NCBI RefSeq assembly: GCF_030209355.1
Contig: NZ_JARVSF010000008.1
Coordinates: 186,001-250,000 of the forward strand
Source: Pseudarthrobacter sp. fls2-241-R2A-127
Lineage (GTDB): Bacteria > Actinomycetota > Actinomycetes > Actinomycetales > Micrococcaceae
Direction: 5' to 3'
DNA: 64,000 bases
Positions 1 through 8,683 of this stretch are shown piece after piece (position 1 is the first letter of the stretch; each line of letters starts with the position of its first letter). A model generated the notes under the pieces. It was given only the letters and a program-made list of their open reading frames with translations. It did no database searches and was not told the origin of the DNA. The translations under genes were made by a program, and so were the position numbers.

Positions 1-1
1 G

Positions 2-964
2 CGGTTCCAGGAGCACGCGAACGAGTATCCGTGGACCTGGTCGGCGCATCACGTGGACGAGTTCATGGCCGACCGGCGCAGCTCCGAGAAGGGTTTGGCG
101 CTGTCGACCCTGAGGGCCAATTCCGGGGCCATCAGGGCGTTCTGCTCCTACCTGACGGATGGACGTTACGGCTGGGCGGGCTTCTGCGAACGGGTCTTTT
201 CCGACATCCCGGTACAGGTGGTCTTCGAGTGGAACTCACCCCGGCACACCACCGACGATGCCATGCCGGCACGACGCCGGGCGTTCACCAAGGCCGAACT
301 GCAGACGTTCTTCGATGCCGCCGACGACCTGGTCGATACGGAGTTCGCCAAGGGCTCCAAGCGCTGGCTTCCAGCACTGCGGGACTCGACGGCGTTCAAG
401 ATCGCCTACGCCTACGGGCTCCGGCGGCGCGAGCTGGCCATGCTCGAATACGTGGACTTTGGGCCCAACCCGCACGTTGAGCAGTTCGGACGCTTCGGGG
501 CGCTCCAGGTGCGATGGGCAAAGGGAACCAAGGGCTCAGGCCCCCGCCGCCGGACGGTGCTGACCGTCCCGGAGTTCGATTGGGTGGTCGGGCTCCTGGA
601 GTACTGGCTCTCCCCTGACGGCCGCAAACGTTTCCCCACCGCGGACCGGTCCGCCAGCCTCTGGCCCTCGGAACGCTCCGGCTCCACGGTTTTCCGCAAC
701 TTTGACCGGTCTTTTCAGCGGGTGCGGAAGATCGCGGGGCTCCCCGAGGAACTGACCCTTCACACGCTGAGACACTCGTACGTGACGCATCTGATCGAGG
801 CCGGCTATGACCCTCTGTTTATCCAGCAGCAGGTCGGGCACAGCTACTCCTCCACCACGGCCCTCTATACTTCCGTGTCGGCAGACTTCAAACAGAAGAC
901 CATCCAGAAAATGATCGCCCAGCGACTACGCAGCGGCGATGGCGAGGGGAACAGCCATGGCTGA
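2..964 (+). CDS. Tyrosine recombinase/integrase, 5'-truncated by window edge
   Basis: Site-specific recombinase that would cut and rejoin DNA through a phosphotyrosine. The frame is open to the left edge (RFQEHANEYPWTWSAHHVDEF precedes the first ATG at 53), so the true start lies outside. The N-terminal part is a SAM-like core-binding domain. The catalytic domain shows the first Arg in YGLRRREL, the HTLRH box (H-x-x-R), the H of QQVGHSYSST and the nucleophile Tyr in ALYTSV. All expected catalytic positions are present, so it should be active. Its last 8 bases overlap the next gene, which points to one operon with the regulator and the degenerate recombinase downstream. The substrate site is unknown. 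Confidence 0.9.
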   Translation, partial: RFQEHANEYPWTWSAHHVDEFMADRRSSEKGLALSTLRANSGAIRAFCSYLTDGRYGWAGFCERVFSDIPVQVVFEWNSPRHTTDDAMPARRRAFTKAELQTFFDAADDLVDTEFAKGSKRWLPALRDSTAFKIAYAYGLRRRELAMLEYVDFGPNPHVEQFGRFGALQVRWAKGTKGSGPRRRTVLTVPEFDWVVGLLEYWLSPDGRKRFPTADRSASLWPSERSGSTVFRNFDRSFQRVRKIAGLPEELTLHTLRHSYVTHLIEAGYDPLFIQQQVGHSYSSTTALYTSVSADFKQKTIQKMIAQRLRSGDGEGNSHG

Positions 965-1310
965 ACAGCGACGGATTGGCTACCGCTGGAATCTCCGGCA
1001 GCTGATGGCCCAACGCAACCTCTGGAAGACCACCGAACTGCTCCCCCTGCTGAAATCCCGGGGCATCAACCTCTCCAACGCCCAGGTTCATCGGCTCGTC
1101 ACCGGAACGCCCGAGCGCATTCCTGCCCAGACCTTCGCAGCGCTCTGCGACATCCTGGAATGCACGCCCAACGACCTGTTCGAACCCTACGTCCAGATGC
1201 GCGCTGCGAAGACCGCCAATGCCCCAAAGAGGCCAGAAGACCTGGGCATCACCCCCGGCGCGCCGATAGCACGCAGAATCCGCGTTCTGCCACCGGACGA
1301 AGATGCCTAG
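957..1310 (+). CDS. Cro/C1-type (XRE) helix-turn-helix regulator
   Basis: Small DNA-binding protein of 117 aa, probably controlling the recombinase module. The HTH spans about residues 30-70, with NLSNAQVHRLVTGTPERIP and then FAALCDILECTPNDLFEP, the usual end of the Cro/C1 fold of the HTH_26 kind. I chose ATG 957 over ATG 939 because GAGGGGA lies about 8 bases upstream and the protein begins MAEQRRIGYRW. The gene overlaps the integrase end by 8 bases, and its own end overlaps the next reading frame at 1303 by 8 bases, so all three look translationally coupled. The basic C-terminal tail has no recognised domain. Confidence 0.8.
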   Translation: MAEQRRIGYRWNLRQLMAQRNLWKTTELLPLLKSRGINLSNAQVHRLVTGTPERIPAQTFAALCDILECTPNDLFEPYVQMRAAKTANAPKRPEDLGITPGAPIARRIRVLPPDEDA

Positions 1311-2768
1311 GCCCCGTAAAGCCGGCGACCCCGCAAAGTGGCCGGAAGCCTGCGGGCGCTGCGCCGAACACCACAAAATCGTGGTTCGCTGGCCCGACGG
1401 CGCAATCTGCGGCTACTGCTACCAGCAAGCCAAAAGAACCCGCGGCACCTGCGCCTGCGGCCACGACGGCGTTCTGCCTGGCCGCGTCGACACCCTGCCG
1501 GCCTGCCGGGAATGCTCCGGCGTCCGCCTCAACATCGATTGCACCGGATGCGGCAAAGAAGACGAACTCCACTCAGGCAACCGATGCTGGTCATGCATCC
1601 TTGCCATGACCGTTGACCGGATCCTCAGCCCGCCGGAAAACCAGCCGCCCTCCCCCGAACTCCAGGCAGTTGCCACCGCTCTGAAGTCCATGAAACGCGC
1701 TAACAGCGGCCTCACCTGGATCCAGCAGCCACACGTCACCGAGTTCCTCCAACAACTCGCTGCCGAACCTGTGATCACCCACGCCCGCCTCGACGAAATA
1801 CCGGCATCGCGCACCCGCGAATACGTCCGCGGCCTACTGGTCGAACACAACGCGCTGCCGCTCCGCGATGAACTCAGCACTAGGTTCAGCGACTGGGCCG
1901 AGCAGGCCCTCGACCGGATCACCAGCCCGAACCACCGCGACATCACCCGCCGATACATCCGCTGGCACCACCAGCGCCGGATGAATCAGATGGACGAAGT
2001 CACCCGAGGAACGTTCCTGCGGGCCAAACAAGCAGTCACCGTCGCTATCGAACTACTGAACTGGCTCACCGATCAAGGCGCCGAACTCGCCGAAGTCAAT
2101 CAAGCGCACCTGGACCGATGGCAGGCAGAAGGCCCCACGACACGAGGCATCGCCTCACGCTTCCTTGACTGGGCAATCAGGACCAATCTCATCGACCCGT
2201 CCCTGAAACTGCAGCCCCACCGCCGCGGCACCAGCCCTCGGCTCGACGCCGCCGCCCAAACCCAACACGTTACCAACCTCAGCCACACAACCGACATGAG
2301 CCCGAGGGACCGCGCCGCAGCCATCCTCATCCTGGTCTTCGGCCAACAAGTCTCAGACATCGTCCAACTAACCTGGGACACGTCACCGTGACAGAGGAAC
2401 TCGTCAGCATCACGCTCGGAACCGTCGAAATCGCACTCACGCCGCCGCTCGATCAGCCGTGGCGCGACCTGGCAGCCACCCCAACCCATCACCAGACAGC
2501 AGCGCACCCCAACAGCAAGTGGGTGTTCCGAGGCGGCTCACCCGGCCAGCACATCCAAGCCTCAACCCTCACCCAGCGCCTCAGCACGGCCTTCAGTAGT
2601 CGGGCAGCCAGGCTCGGAACACTTCACGAACTCACCAAACTCGCCCCCGTTGCCATCATCGCCGAAGCACTTGGCTACTCCGCGGCTACAATCGATCGCC
2701 ACGCCATCGACTCGTCAGCCAACTATGCGCAATACGTCTCTGCTTTGAAATCAGCCATCTCGAGATAG
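1303..2768 (+). pseudogene. Zinc-ribbon recombinase-like protein, frameshifted and catalytically degenerate
   Basis: Two overlapping frames, 1303-2391 and GTG 2388-2768, look like one gene split by a one-base deletion near 2379. Adding one C after GAC restores LTWDHVTVTEELVSITLG, the normal run through a recombinase core. The N-terminal 110 residues carry paired cysteines (CGRC, CGYC, CACG, CREC, CTGC, CWSC), a likely multi-zinc-ribbon region. The rest resembles the tyrosine recombinase fold, but the box I Arg is Gln (FGQQVSDI), H-x-x-R is HELTK and the later His is Tyr (ALGYSAAT); a Tyr remains in YAQYV. It is therefore probably an accessory DNA-binding partner of the active integrase rather than a recombinase. 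The frameshift could be real or a sequencing error. Confidence 0.7.
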
Positions 2769-2910
2769 AAAGCACCGTGACAGCACGCAGGGTTGGTGAA
2801 GATAGTGAGGGCGAACTCAGAATCGCCCGCGTAGGATGGGGCCACTACGCTGAACTCGCGCTGAGAGTCTCCTTCCCAAGGTGAACAGCAAGGTGACCAG
2901 AGAGGTCGAC

Positions 2911-3102
2911 ATGGCGGACGAACGAGGCTTTCGAAAGCTGATTCTTCTCTGTATTGCTGGCTTAGTCGCTGGCCTTGTCGTGACCTTTATTCTCCGGGCA
3001 ATTTTTCCAGAAGCAGAGATTTTATACATGACAGCTGGAGCGGCAGTCACCACCGTGGTTGCGGTGCCGCCCCTGGCCAGATACTTCCAAAAGCGGATGT
3101 GA
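2911..3102 (+). CDS. Small two-helix membrane protein
   Basis: Unrecognised 63-aa protein. It has a charged N-terminus (MADERGFRK), a hydrophobic stretch ILLCIAGLVAGLVVTFIL and a second one around MTAGAAVTTVVAVPPLA, then a basic end FQKRM, which suggests two transmembrane segments. ATG 2911 follows AGAGAGG and is preferred over GTG 2881. The DNA is less GC-rich than its neighbours, which fits recent acquisition alongside the recombinase module. About 200 bases on its 3' side, up to the polyketide operon, hold no gene I can support. Confidence 0.5.
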   Translation: MADERGFRKLILLCIAGLVAGLVVTFILRAIFPEAEILYMTAGAAVTTVVAVPPLARYFQKRM

Positions 3103-3290
3103 AGAGCGGAAGCTACACGCACAACCCAAATTCCACAGACTTCGGTGGCGGCATCGGAAGGATCCGCGTCACCCCGCGACTGAAGGCCGCCTATCAAGCA
3201 CAATCGCGCCGACTGGTCCCACATCAACACGTCTCGCTGCCAGTCTGGTAACGTCCGGGAGCGGGGCCGAATGCCTGGGCCACGCCTGCC

Positions 3291-3304
3291 TGACTGGTCA
3301 GTCA
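3291..3304. promoter_or_regulatory. Palindrome upstream of type III PKS operon (candidate operator)
   Basis: TGACTG-GT-CAGTCA is an inverted repeat with 6-base arms and a 2-base centre, 48 bases before the chosen PKS start. Its form fits a TetR- or MarR-type operator. No regulator gene lies next to it, so the link is inference. Confidence 0.4.
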
Positions 3305-3351
3305 GCATGAGCCCCATTGTCATTGGTCCGGCGCGCGTCAAGAATAAGCCA

Positions 3352-4581
3352 ATGACGGCCTACGTGTGTTCCTTGGAAACTGCAGTCCCGGCGACCAAAC
3401 TGGTCCAGTCCGAAGCCCGTGATGTTTTTGCGGCGCAGCCCGGGTTGTCGCGTTTGGGTTCGCGGCTGGTGAATACCTGCTTTGACGGTGCAGCCATCGA
3501 GACCCGGTTTACCGCCGTCGAGGAACTGACCAACACGTCCCGTTCAGACAATCCGCAGTTCTATGACCAGGAATCCGGGCTCCTGCTGAACCCCAGCACC
3601 AAGGTCCGCAACGACATCTTTGCCCGCGAAGCCACAAAGCTCTTCGTTGAGGCGTCCCGCGCTGCCCTGGAAGCCGCCCCGGAACTCGATTTACTTGACA
3701 TAACTCATCTCATTACCGTTTCGTGCACGGGATTCTTCAATCCCGGCCCGGACTATAAGGTGGTCCGCGAGCTTGGCCTGAACCCCGCGGTCCAGCGCTA
3801 CCACCTGGGCTTCATGGGCTGCTACGCGGCATTCCCCGCCCTTCGCGCCGCACGATTGTTCTGTGAGGCGGACCCCCGGGCGGCCGTCCTGGTGGTTTGC
3901 GCCGAGCTGTGTTCCCTGCATGTGCGCACGTCCAACGATCCCGACGCCATTATGGGTTCAGCGCTGTTCGCCGACGGTGCCGCTGCCGCCGTCGTTACCG
4001 CCCGGCCAGAAGCCCGGGACAGCGCGCTGCTGACGCTGGACCACTTCGAAACCGTGCTGACCCCTGTTGGCGAGGATTCGATGGCCTGGAACATCGGCGA
4101 CAACGGGTTCGAAATGGTGCTCGGCAACTACGTACCCCACATCATCGACGACCACATCGTGGGTGCCCTGGAACCGCTCTTGGCAAGGGAACCGGAGCTG
4201 GCGGCACTCCCCTACACCTCAATCCCCCATTGGGCCATCCACCCCGGCGGCCGCAGCATCCTGGACAAAGTCCAGTCGCGGCTCAGCCTCACGGAGAAGC
4301 AGCTGGTACCCGCACGCGACATCCTCCGCCATTACGGCAACATGAGCAGCGCCACGGTACTGTTCGTCCTCAAGCACGTACTGGAAGAACCGATCCGGGA
4401 AGGGACCCGCGGAGGTGAACGCATCTGTTCCATGGCCTTTGGCCCGGGTTTGACTGTGGAAACAGGCCTGTTCACCAAGCTCCGGCAGGCCGACGCCGGA
4501 CGTGGAGCGGTCCCCGACACAGCCACCCGAGACGGACGTGCTCCCGCACCGGCTGTCTCCGAAGCGACAGCAGCCGGCTGA
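3352..4581 (+). CDS. Type III polyketide synthase (chalcone synthase-like)
   Basis: Homodimeric ketosynthase that extends an acyl-CoA starter with malonyl-type units and cyclises the chain to a resorcinol or pyrone. The Cys-His-Asn triad is visible: Cys125 in TVSCTGFFNPGPD, His297 in WAIHPGGRS and Asn330 in YGNMSSAT. The 409-aa length is normal for bacterial members. The start MTAYVCSLETAVPATKLVQ matches the family's usual opening; ATG 3307 would add 15 residues. It is the first gene of a tight operon with a methyltransferase (80-base overlap) and an FAD hydroxylase. The same order of functions occurs in the Streptomyces griseus srsABC phenolic-lipid operon, so a methylated, hydroxylated alkylresorcinol or quinone is the best guess. 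Confidence 0.85.
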   Translation: MTAYVCSLETAVPATKLVQSEARDVFAAQPGLSRLGSRLVNTCFDGAAIETRFTAVEELTNTSRSDNPQFYDQESGLLLNPSTKVRNDIFAREATKLFVEASRAALEAAPELDLLDITHLITVSCTGFFNPGPDYKVVRELGLNPAVQRYHLGFMGCYAAFPALRAARLFCEADPRAAVLVVCAELCSLHVRTSNDPDAIMGSALFADGAAAAVVTARPEARDSALLTLDHFETVLTPVGEDSMAWNIGDNGFEMVLGNYVPHIIDDHIVGALEPLLAREPELAALPYTSIPHWAIHPGGRSILDKVQSRLSLTEKQLVPARDILRHYGNMSSATVLFVLKHVLEEPIREGTRGGERICSMAFGPGLTVETGLFTKLRQADAGRGAVPDTATRDGRAPAPAVSEATAAG

Positions 4582-5290
4582 AGTGGACCTGGCAAGGGAG
4601 CTCCTGCTGCGTCGCCGGGCTGCAACAGCCGTGGAGCAGATGGACCGCCCGGACTGCGACGCCCGGCTCCTGGACAACACATACCGGCAGTTCGGCGTCA
4701 TCAACAGGGTTCTCTCCGGGTGGCGGAGACTCTACGCGGTGGAGCTTCGCCCCCTGGTGCCGCCGCTGCAACGCCCGCTGACCATCCTGGACCTTGGGTG
4801 CGGCGGCGGCGACCTCGCCGTCATGCTCTCCCGGTGGGCCGCCCGGGACGGGAAACCGATGCACATCACGGGTATTGACCCGGATCCCCGGGCAGCCCGC
4901 TTTGCCCGGCAGCGTCCTGCTGCGTCCGGCGTGGAGTTCAGGGAGGCGCACAGCAGCGACCTCGTCCGTGAGGGGACCCGGTTCGACGTCGTCATCTCCA
5001 ACCATGTCCTCCACCACCTTGCGCCCGAAGAGTTCCGGCAACTGCTGGCGGATTCGGAAATCCTCGCGGAAACAACAGCGCTGCATAACGACCTCGTCCG
5101 CAGCCCGGCTGCGTTCGCCCTCTTCAGCATGGCCGCGCTCCCGTTCCGGCACTCTTTCATCCGCGAGGACGGCCTCACCTCCATCCGGCGCAGCTACAGA
5201 CCCGCCGAATTGTCCGCGGCCGCTCCCCCGGGCTGGTCCGTTGAACGGTCGTCAGCATTCCACCAAGTCCTTACCTGGCGCCGTGGCTGA
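4502..5290 (+). CDS. Class I SAM-dependent methyltransferase of the PKS operon
   Basis: Probably methylates the phenolic product of the upstream synthase. The SAM-binding motif I is ILDLGCGGGDLAVML, followed by an acidic residue at GIDPDPRA and the post-motif VVISNHVLHHL; the fold is of the UbiE/class I type. The start is uncertain. GTG 4502 (262 aa) overlaps the PKS gene by 80 bases, while GTG 4583 directly after the PKS stop would give VDLARELLLRRR and 235 aa. Neither has a strong ribosome site, and the extra N-terminus of the long form is low in complexity. The srsB methyltransferase of Streptomyces is a different, membrane-bound family, so the operon is analogous rather than identical. 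Confidence 0.8.
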   Translation: MERSPTQPPETDVLPHRLSPKRQQPAEVDLARELLLRRRAATAVEQMDRPDCDARLLDNTYRQFGVINRVLSGWRRLYAVELRPLVPPLQRPLTILDLGCGGGDLAVMLSRWAARDGKPMHITGIDPDPRAARFARQRPAASGVEFREAHSSDLVREGTRFDVVISNHVLHHLAPEEFRQLLADSEILAETTALHNDLVRSPAAFALFSMAALPFRHSFIREDGLTSIRRSYRPAELSAAAPPGWSVERSSAFHQVLTWRRG

Positions 5291-6440
5291 GCTGGCGGCC
5301 GACGTTGTCATCGCCGGGGGTGGCCCTGTTGGGCTGTACCTTGCCGCACTCCTGCTTCAGGAGGGGGTCGCCGTCAAGGTCCTCGAACGGCGCCAGTCGC
5401 GGAACCGGCACACCCGGGCCATCGGCATCCACCCGCCGGCACTGCAGGCCCTCGCCCGGGTCGGCGTGGCAGCGGCGATGGTTCCGGCGGGTGTCCGGAT
5501 TCGCGAAGGCGTGGCCTTGAGCGGGGGGCGAACGGTGGGAACCATGTCCTTCGGCTCCGTGTCTGCCGATTTCCCGTTTGTCCTTGCACTTCCCCAATTC
5601 AGGACGGAGCAAATCCTGGAGGACCGCGTACGGACCTTGGACCCCGACGCGCTGGTGAGGGGCGCGAACGTTACGGGGTTTACGGACGACGGCGGCAGGG
5701 TCACCGTGAGATTCGAGTCCCGGGAACACATCTCGCGCGGGCCGGCCCTGGCCAGGGCAGCGCTGCTGGTGGCCGCCGACGGTGCCCGCTCCGGACTGCG
5801 GGACGCCCTGGGCGGACCCGCCTCCCGCAGGACGTATCCGGACCACTACCTCATGGGGGACTTCGACGACGGCAGCGACCTGGGAGAGAAAGCTGCCCTC
5901 TTCCTCGAGCAGCAGGGAATCGTGGAATCATTCCCGCTTCCCGGCGGCATCCGCCGGTGGGTGGTGCGGCTCAACCGCCCGGCCGGTGCTGCAACGGCAG
6001 CCGACCTCGCCGGCCTGGTAGTCCGGCGGACCGGAATCCACCCCGATCCGGCCACTACGTCGATGCTAAGCGCCTTCAGCGTCAGTTCGGCCATCTCCCG
6101 CCGTACAGTGGCCGGCCGGGCAATCCTGCTGGGAGACGCGGCCCACGAGATCAGTCCAATCGGCGGCCAGGGCATGAACCTGGGCTGGCTGGATGCCGAG
6201 GCACTCGCCCCGCTAATATCTGCAGCCCTTGCCGGCGGCCCTGTCAGAAAAGTGTTCAGGGACTTCGAATTGTCGCGGCGAAAGGCAGCGGCCCGGGCCC
6301 GCCGCCAGGCCGAAATCAATATGGCGCTGGGCAGGCCCCTGCCGGCTCCCCTGCTCCGATTCCGTACGGCTGCACTTGGTGCCGCCGCCTCCATTCCCGC
6401 GCTGAACCGGTGGGCTGCCAGGCGGTTCACCATGCAGTAA
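5283..6440 (+). CDS. FAD-dependent aromatic hydroxylase (group A flavoprotein monooxygenase)
   Basis: NAD(P)H-using flavoprotein, 385 aa, expected to hydroxylate the aromatic ring made by the PKS operon. The Rossmann motif DVVIAGGGPVGLYLA is at residues 7-21, the DG motif is in VAADGARSGLRD, and the GD motif that binds FAD ribitol is in LLGDAAHEISPIGGQGMNLG. GTG 5283 is chosen because it starts just before the FAD motif and overlaps the methyltransferase end by 8 bases, the pattern of coupled translation. The C-terminus ends soon after the FAD domain, with no thioredoxin-like extension. The precise substrate cannot be read from the sequence. Confidence 0.85.
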   Translation: MAELAADVVIAGGGPVGLYLAALLLQEGVAVKVLERRQSRNRHTRAIGIHPPALQALARVGVAAAMVPAGVRIREGVALSGGRTVGTMSFGSVSADFPFVLALPQFRTEQILEDRVRTLDPDALVRGANVTGFTDDGGRVTVRFESREHISRGPALARAALLVAADGARSGLRDALGGPASRRTYPDHYLMGDFDDGSDLGEKAALFLEQQGIVESFPLPGGIRRWVVRLNRPAGAATAADLAGLVVRRTGIHPDPATTSMLSAFSVSSAISRRTVAGRAILLGDAAHEISPIGGQGMNLGWLDAEALAPLISAALAGGPVRKVFRDFELSRRKAAARARRQAEINMALGRPLPAPLLRFRTAALGAAASIPALNRWAARRFTMQ

Positions 6441-6463
6441 GCCACCGCTTGTCCGGGGTGTGC

Positions 6464-6874
6464 CTAGCGGAAGTAGCAGTCGTAGGTGTCCTGGCTGACA
6501 ATGAGGCCATCCCTCACTTCGAAGACAGACGAGGTCCTGGCCCGGATGGTTTCGCCACGGTCCCAGTACCGCAGATCCATCAGCACCGTGGCCGACCAAT
6601 CGGCTTCCACAACCACCCGGCCGCCCTCGGAGGTGGTCCGCCGCACGGCAAATTCCTGGTTCGCCACCACCTGTCGGCTTTGGTCGGCACCGGCAAGCAC
6701 GCCTTCCAGCGTCCGGGTGGACCCCTCCGGTGCCAGGAGGTGCGGGGCCTCCGTCAAGACGAAACCCTCGGCAAGGAACGGCCGGATCCCGGCTGCGCCG
6801 CCGTCCGACTCGAGGATTCGGATAAATGCCAGGACGCGCTCCAACGGCGAACCCTGCGCTAAGTCGTCAACCAT
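6464..6874 (-). CDS. SnoaL-like / NTF2-fold protein
   Basis: A 136-aa protein with the size and pattern of the cone-shaped NTF2-like fold. It starts with an N-terminal helix (LERVLAFIRILESDGGAAGI), then a region of the type FLAEGFVLTEAPH, and alternating strands ending VFEVRDGLIVSQDTYDCYF. Members act as small hydrolases, isomerases or binding proteins, and no specific substrate can be named. It converges on the PKS operon and is likely separate from it. On its own strand TAGGGT lies 7 bases before the ATG, the leaderless layout seen repeatedly in this window. Confidence 0.65.
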   Translation of the reverse strand: MVDDLAQGSPLERVLAFIRILESDGGAAGIRPFLAEGFVLTEAPHLLAPEGSTRTLEGVLAGADQSRQVVANQEFAVRRTTSEGGRVVVEADWSATVLMDLRYWDRGETIRARTSSVFEVRDGLIVSQDTYDCYFR

Positions 6875-6927
6875 GCAGTCGACCCTAGCCGAGGTTTCCG
6901 CATGTCGACCGCCAGTAGGCTGTCACC

Positions 6928-7608
6928 ATGACCCAGAGTGCTCCCCCGGCCGCTGCCGGGCCCAACGAAATCCGCGAGGCCGTGGAACGGATCCTGTCAG
7001 CCGGTTCGCTGCCGCCCATCGTCCAGGCCGGCCATCCCGCGTTGCGACAGCAGGCCGCGGAGTACCAGGGACAACTTTCCGCGGACCAGCTGGGCCGCCT
7101 GATCGGGATCATGCGCCAGGTCATGCACGAGGCCCCCGGTGTGGGCCTTGCCGCGCCCCAGCTTGGCATCCCGTTGCAACTCGCGGTCCTGGAAGACCAA
7201 TACGACGTCGACCCCGACGCCGCGGCGCTGCGGCACCGGAGCCCTCTGGAGTTCCTTGCGATTCTCAACCCCCGCTACAGCGCGCAAGGGTCCGGGCTTG
7301 CATCGTTCTACGAGGGATGCCTTTCCCTCAACGGGCTGCAAGCCGTGGTGGCGCGGCCGGACACGGTGCTGCTTGAGTACCAGACGCCCGACGGCGCGGA
7401 GGAGCAGCGGTTGTTCTCCGGCTGGCAGGCCCGCATCGTCCAGCACGAGACGGACCACCTCAACGGCATTCTCTATATCGACCGCGCCCAGCTCCGTTCC
7501 CTCAGCAGCAACGCGGAGTACGCTGCGCATTGGGCGGAAGCGGGCATCGGCAGGGCCAGCGCCGGGTTGGGGTTCGACGTCGGTCCCGCGGGATTGTCCC
7601 TCGGCTGA
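6928..7608 (+). CDS. def: Peptide deformylase
   Basis: Removes the formyl group from the N-terminal Met of nascent proteins in the cytoplasm, using a bound metal. All three family motifs are present: GVGLAAPQLG (71-80), EGCLS (129-133, metal-binding Cys) and HETDH (173-177, two metal-binding His and the catalytic Glu). At 226 aa it is longer than E. coli Def, as is usual for actinobacterial versions with N- and C-terminal extensions. TAGGCT ends 6 bases before the ATG with no ribosome site, so the mRNA is probably leaderless. The C-terminal tail (ASAGLGFDVGPAGLSLG) is Gly-rich and unassigned. Confidence 0.95.
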   Translation: MTQSAPPAAAGPNEIREAVERILSAGSLPPIVQAGHPALRQQAAEYQGQLSADQLGRLIGIMRQVMHEAPGVGLAAPQLGIPLQLAVLEDQYDVDPDAAALRHRSPLEFLAILNPRYSAQGSGLASFYEGCLSLNGLQAVVARPDTVLLEYQTPDGAEEQRLFSGWQARIVQHETDHLNGILYIDRAQLRSLSSNAEYAAHWAEAGIGRASAGLGFDVGPAGLSLG

Positions 7609-7673
7609 CCGCGGGTGCCGTGCCCCGCATGGAACGGGCGTCGGGGCGGGCGGGCCACCATAAACTGGTGTCC

Positions 7674-8555
7674 ATGCCATCCGCGGATTTCCCCCTCCTG
7701 TGCCCCGTCTGTTCGGATCCGCTGGATCTCCTCGAACCAAACACCGGGACCCAACCCCGGCTGGCATGCGCTGCCGGACACCACTTTGATGCAGCCCGGC
7801 AAGGCTACTTCAACCTTCTGGTAGGCAAAGGAACGTCCTTTGAAGCGGACAGCGCCGCCATGGTGCAGTCCCGCGTCAATTTCCTGGGGGGCGGCCACTA
7901 CCGGCCGCTGGCACAGGCAGTGGCCTCCGCCGTCGTCCCCAATCTTCCGGGCACCGGCGCCGTGGTGCTGGATTCCGGAACCGGGACAGGCCATTACCTC
8001 CGGGAGATCCTCGATGCCGCCACTGCGGACGGGCGGCACGTGGCCGCAATCGGCCTGGATATTTCCAAGTTCGCGCTGCGCCGCGCCGCGCGGCTTAATC
8101 CGGAAGCCGTCAACATGGTTTGCGACATCTGGCAGCCCCTCCCGGTGGCCACCGGCTCAGTGGACGCTGTCACAGTGGTGTTTGCCCCGCGGAACCCCGC
8201 CGAATTTGCCCGGGTGCTGCGCCCTGCCGGGGTGCTGGTGGTGGTGACTCCGCGCCGCGGCCACCTCGCGGAAGTGGCGGCGGTCACGGGAATGCTCGGT
8301 ATCGAAGAGGGCAAGGATGAACGCCTCGCGGAGGCCATGGCCGGGCATTTCGACCTGGAGAGTGCCCGTGACGTCGACATACCCCTTGAGTTGACCCGGG
8401 CGGCCGCCGCAGACCTGGCTTTCATGGGACCTGCGGGGCACCACCTGAACCTCGGGCAGATCGAGGCCCGGCTGGATGGCGTGCCCGAGCCGGTGACGGC
8501 GGGCGCGAAGTTCAGGCTCCTGGTGTTCCGTCCCGGTAAAAGGGGTACCGCGTAA
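7674..8555 (+). CDS. 23S rRNA (guanine-N1)-methyltransferase, RlmA family
   Basis: Methylates a guanine in 23S rRNA helix 35 (the G745/G748 region in the family), which in some bacteria affects macrolide-type resistance. An N-terminal zinc finger is formed by Cys10, Cys13, Cys32 and His36 (CPVC, CAAGHHFD). The SAM domain follows with VVLDSGTGTGHYL and FAPRNPAEFARVLRPAG. The 293-aa length fits RlmA(I/II). ATG 7674 is favoured because TAAACT ends 7 bases upstream with no Shine-Dalgarno, a leaderless arrangement. Which guanine (G745 or G748) is modified cannot be decided by eye. Confidence 0.85.
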   Translation: MPSADFPLLCPVCSDPLDLLEPNTGTQPRLACAAGHHFDAARQGYFNLLVGKGTSFEADSAAMVQSRVNFLGGGHYRPLAQAVASAVVPNLPGTGAVVLDSGTGTGHYLREILDAATADGRHVAAIGLDISKFALRRAARLNPEAVNMVCDIWQPLPVATGSVDAVTVVFAPRNPAEFARVLRPAGVLVVVTPRRGHLAEVAAVTGMLGIEEGKDERLAEAMAGHFDLESARDVDIPLELTRAAAADLAFMGPAGHHLNLGQIEARLDGVPEPVTAGAKFRLLVFRPGKRGTA

Positions 8556-8683
8556 CGACTTGGCCACTATCCCCGGGCCGGCGCCTGCGTCCGGCGCGCT
8601 TGCCTGGTCCTCGGACTAGGATGAAAGGACAGTTGCTGGCGGGTCCGCAGACGCGGCTCCCCCGTGACGAAGGGGGAAACAGG

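Noticed and set aside
4794..5282. Upstream extension of the FAD hydroxylase frame
   Set aside because: This part overlaps the methyltransferase in another frame; the conserved protein begins at GTG 5283.
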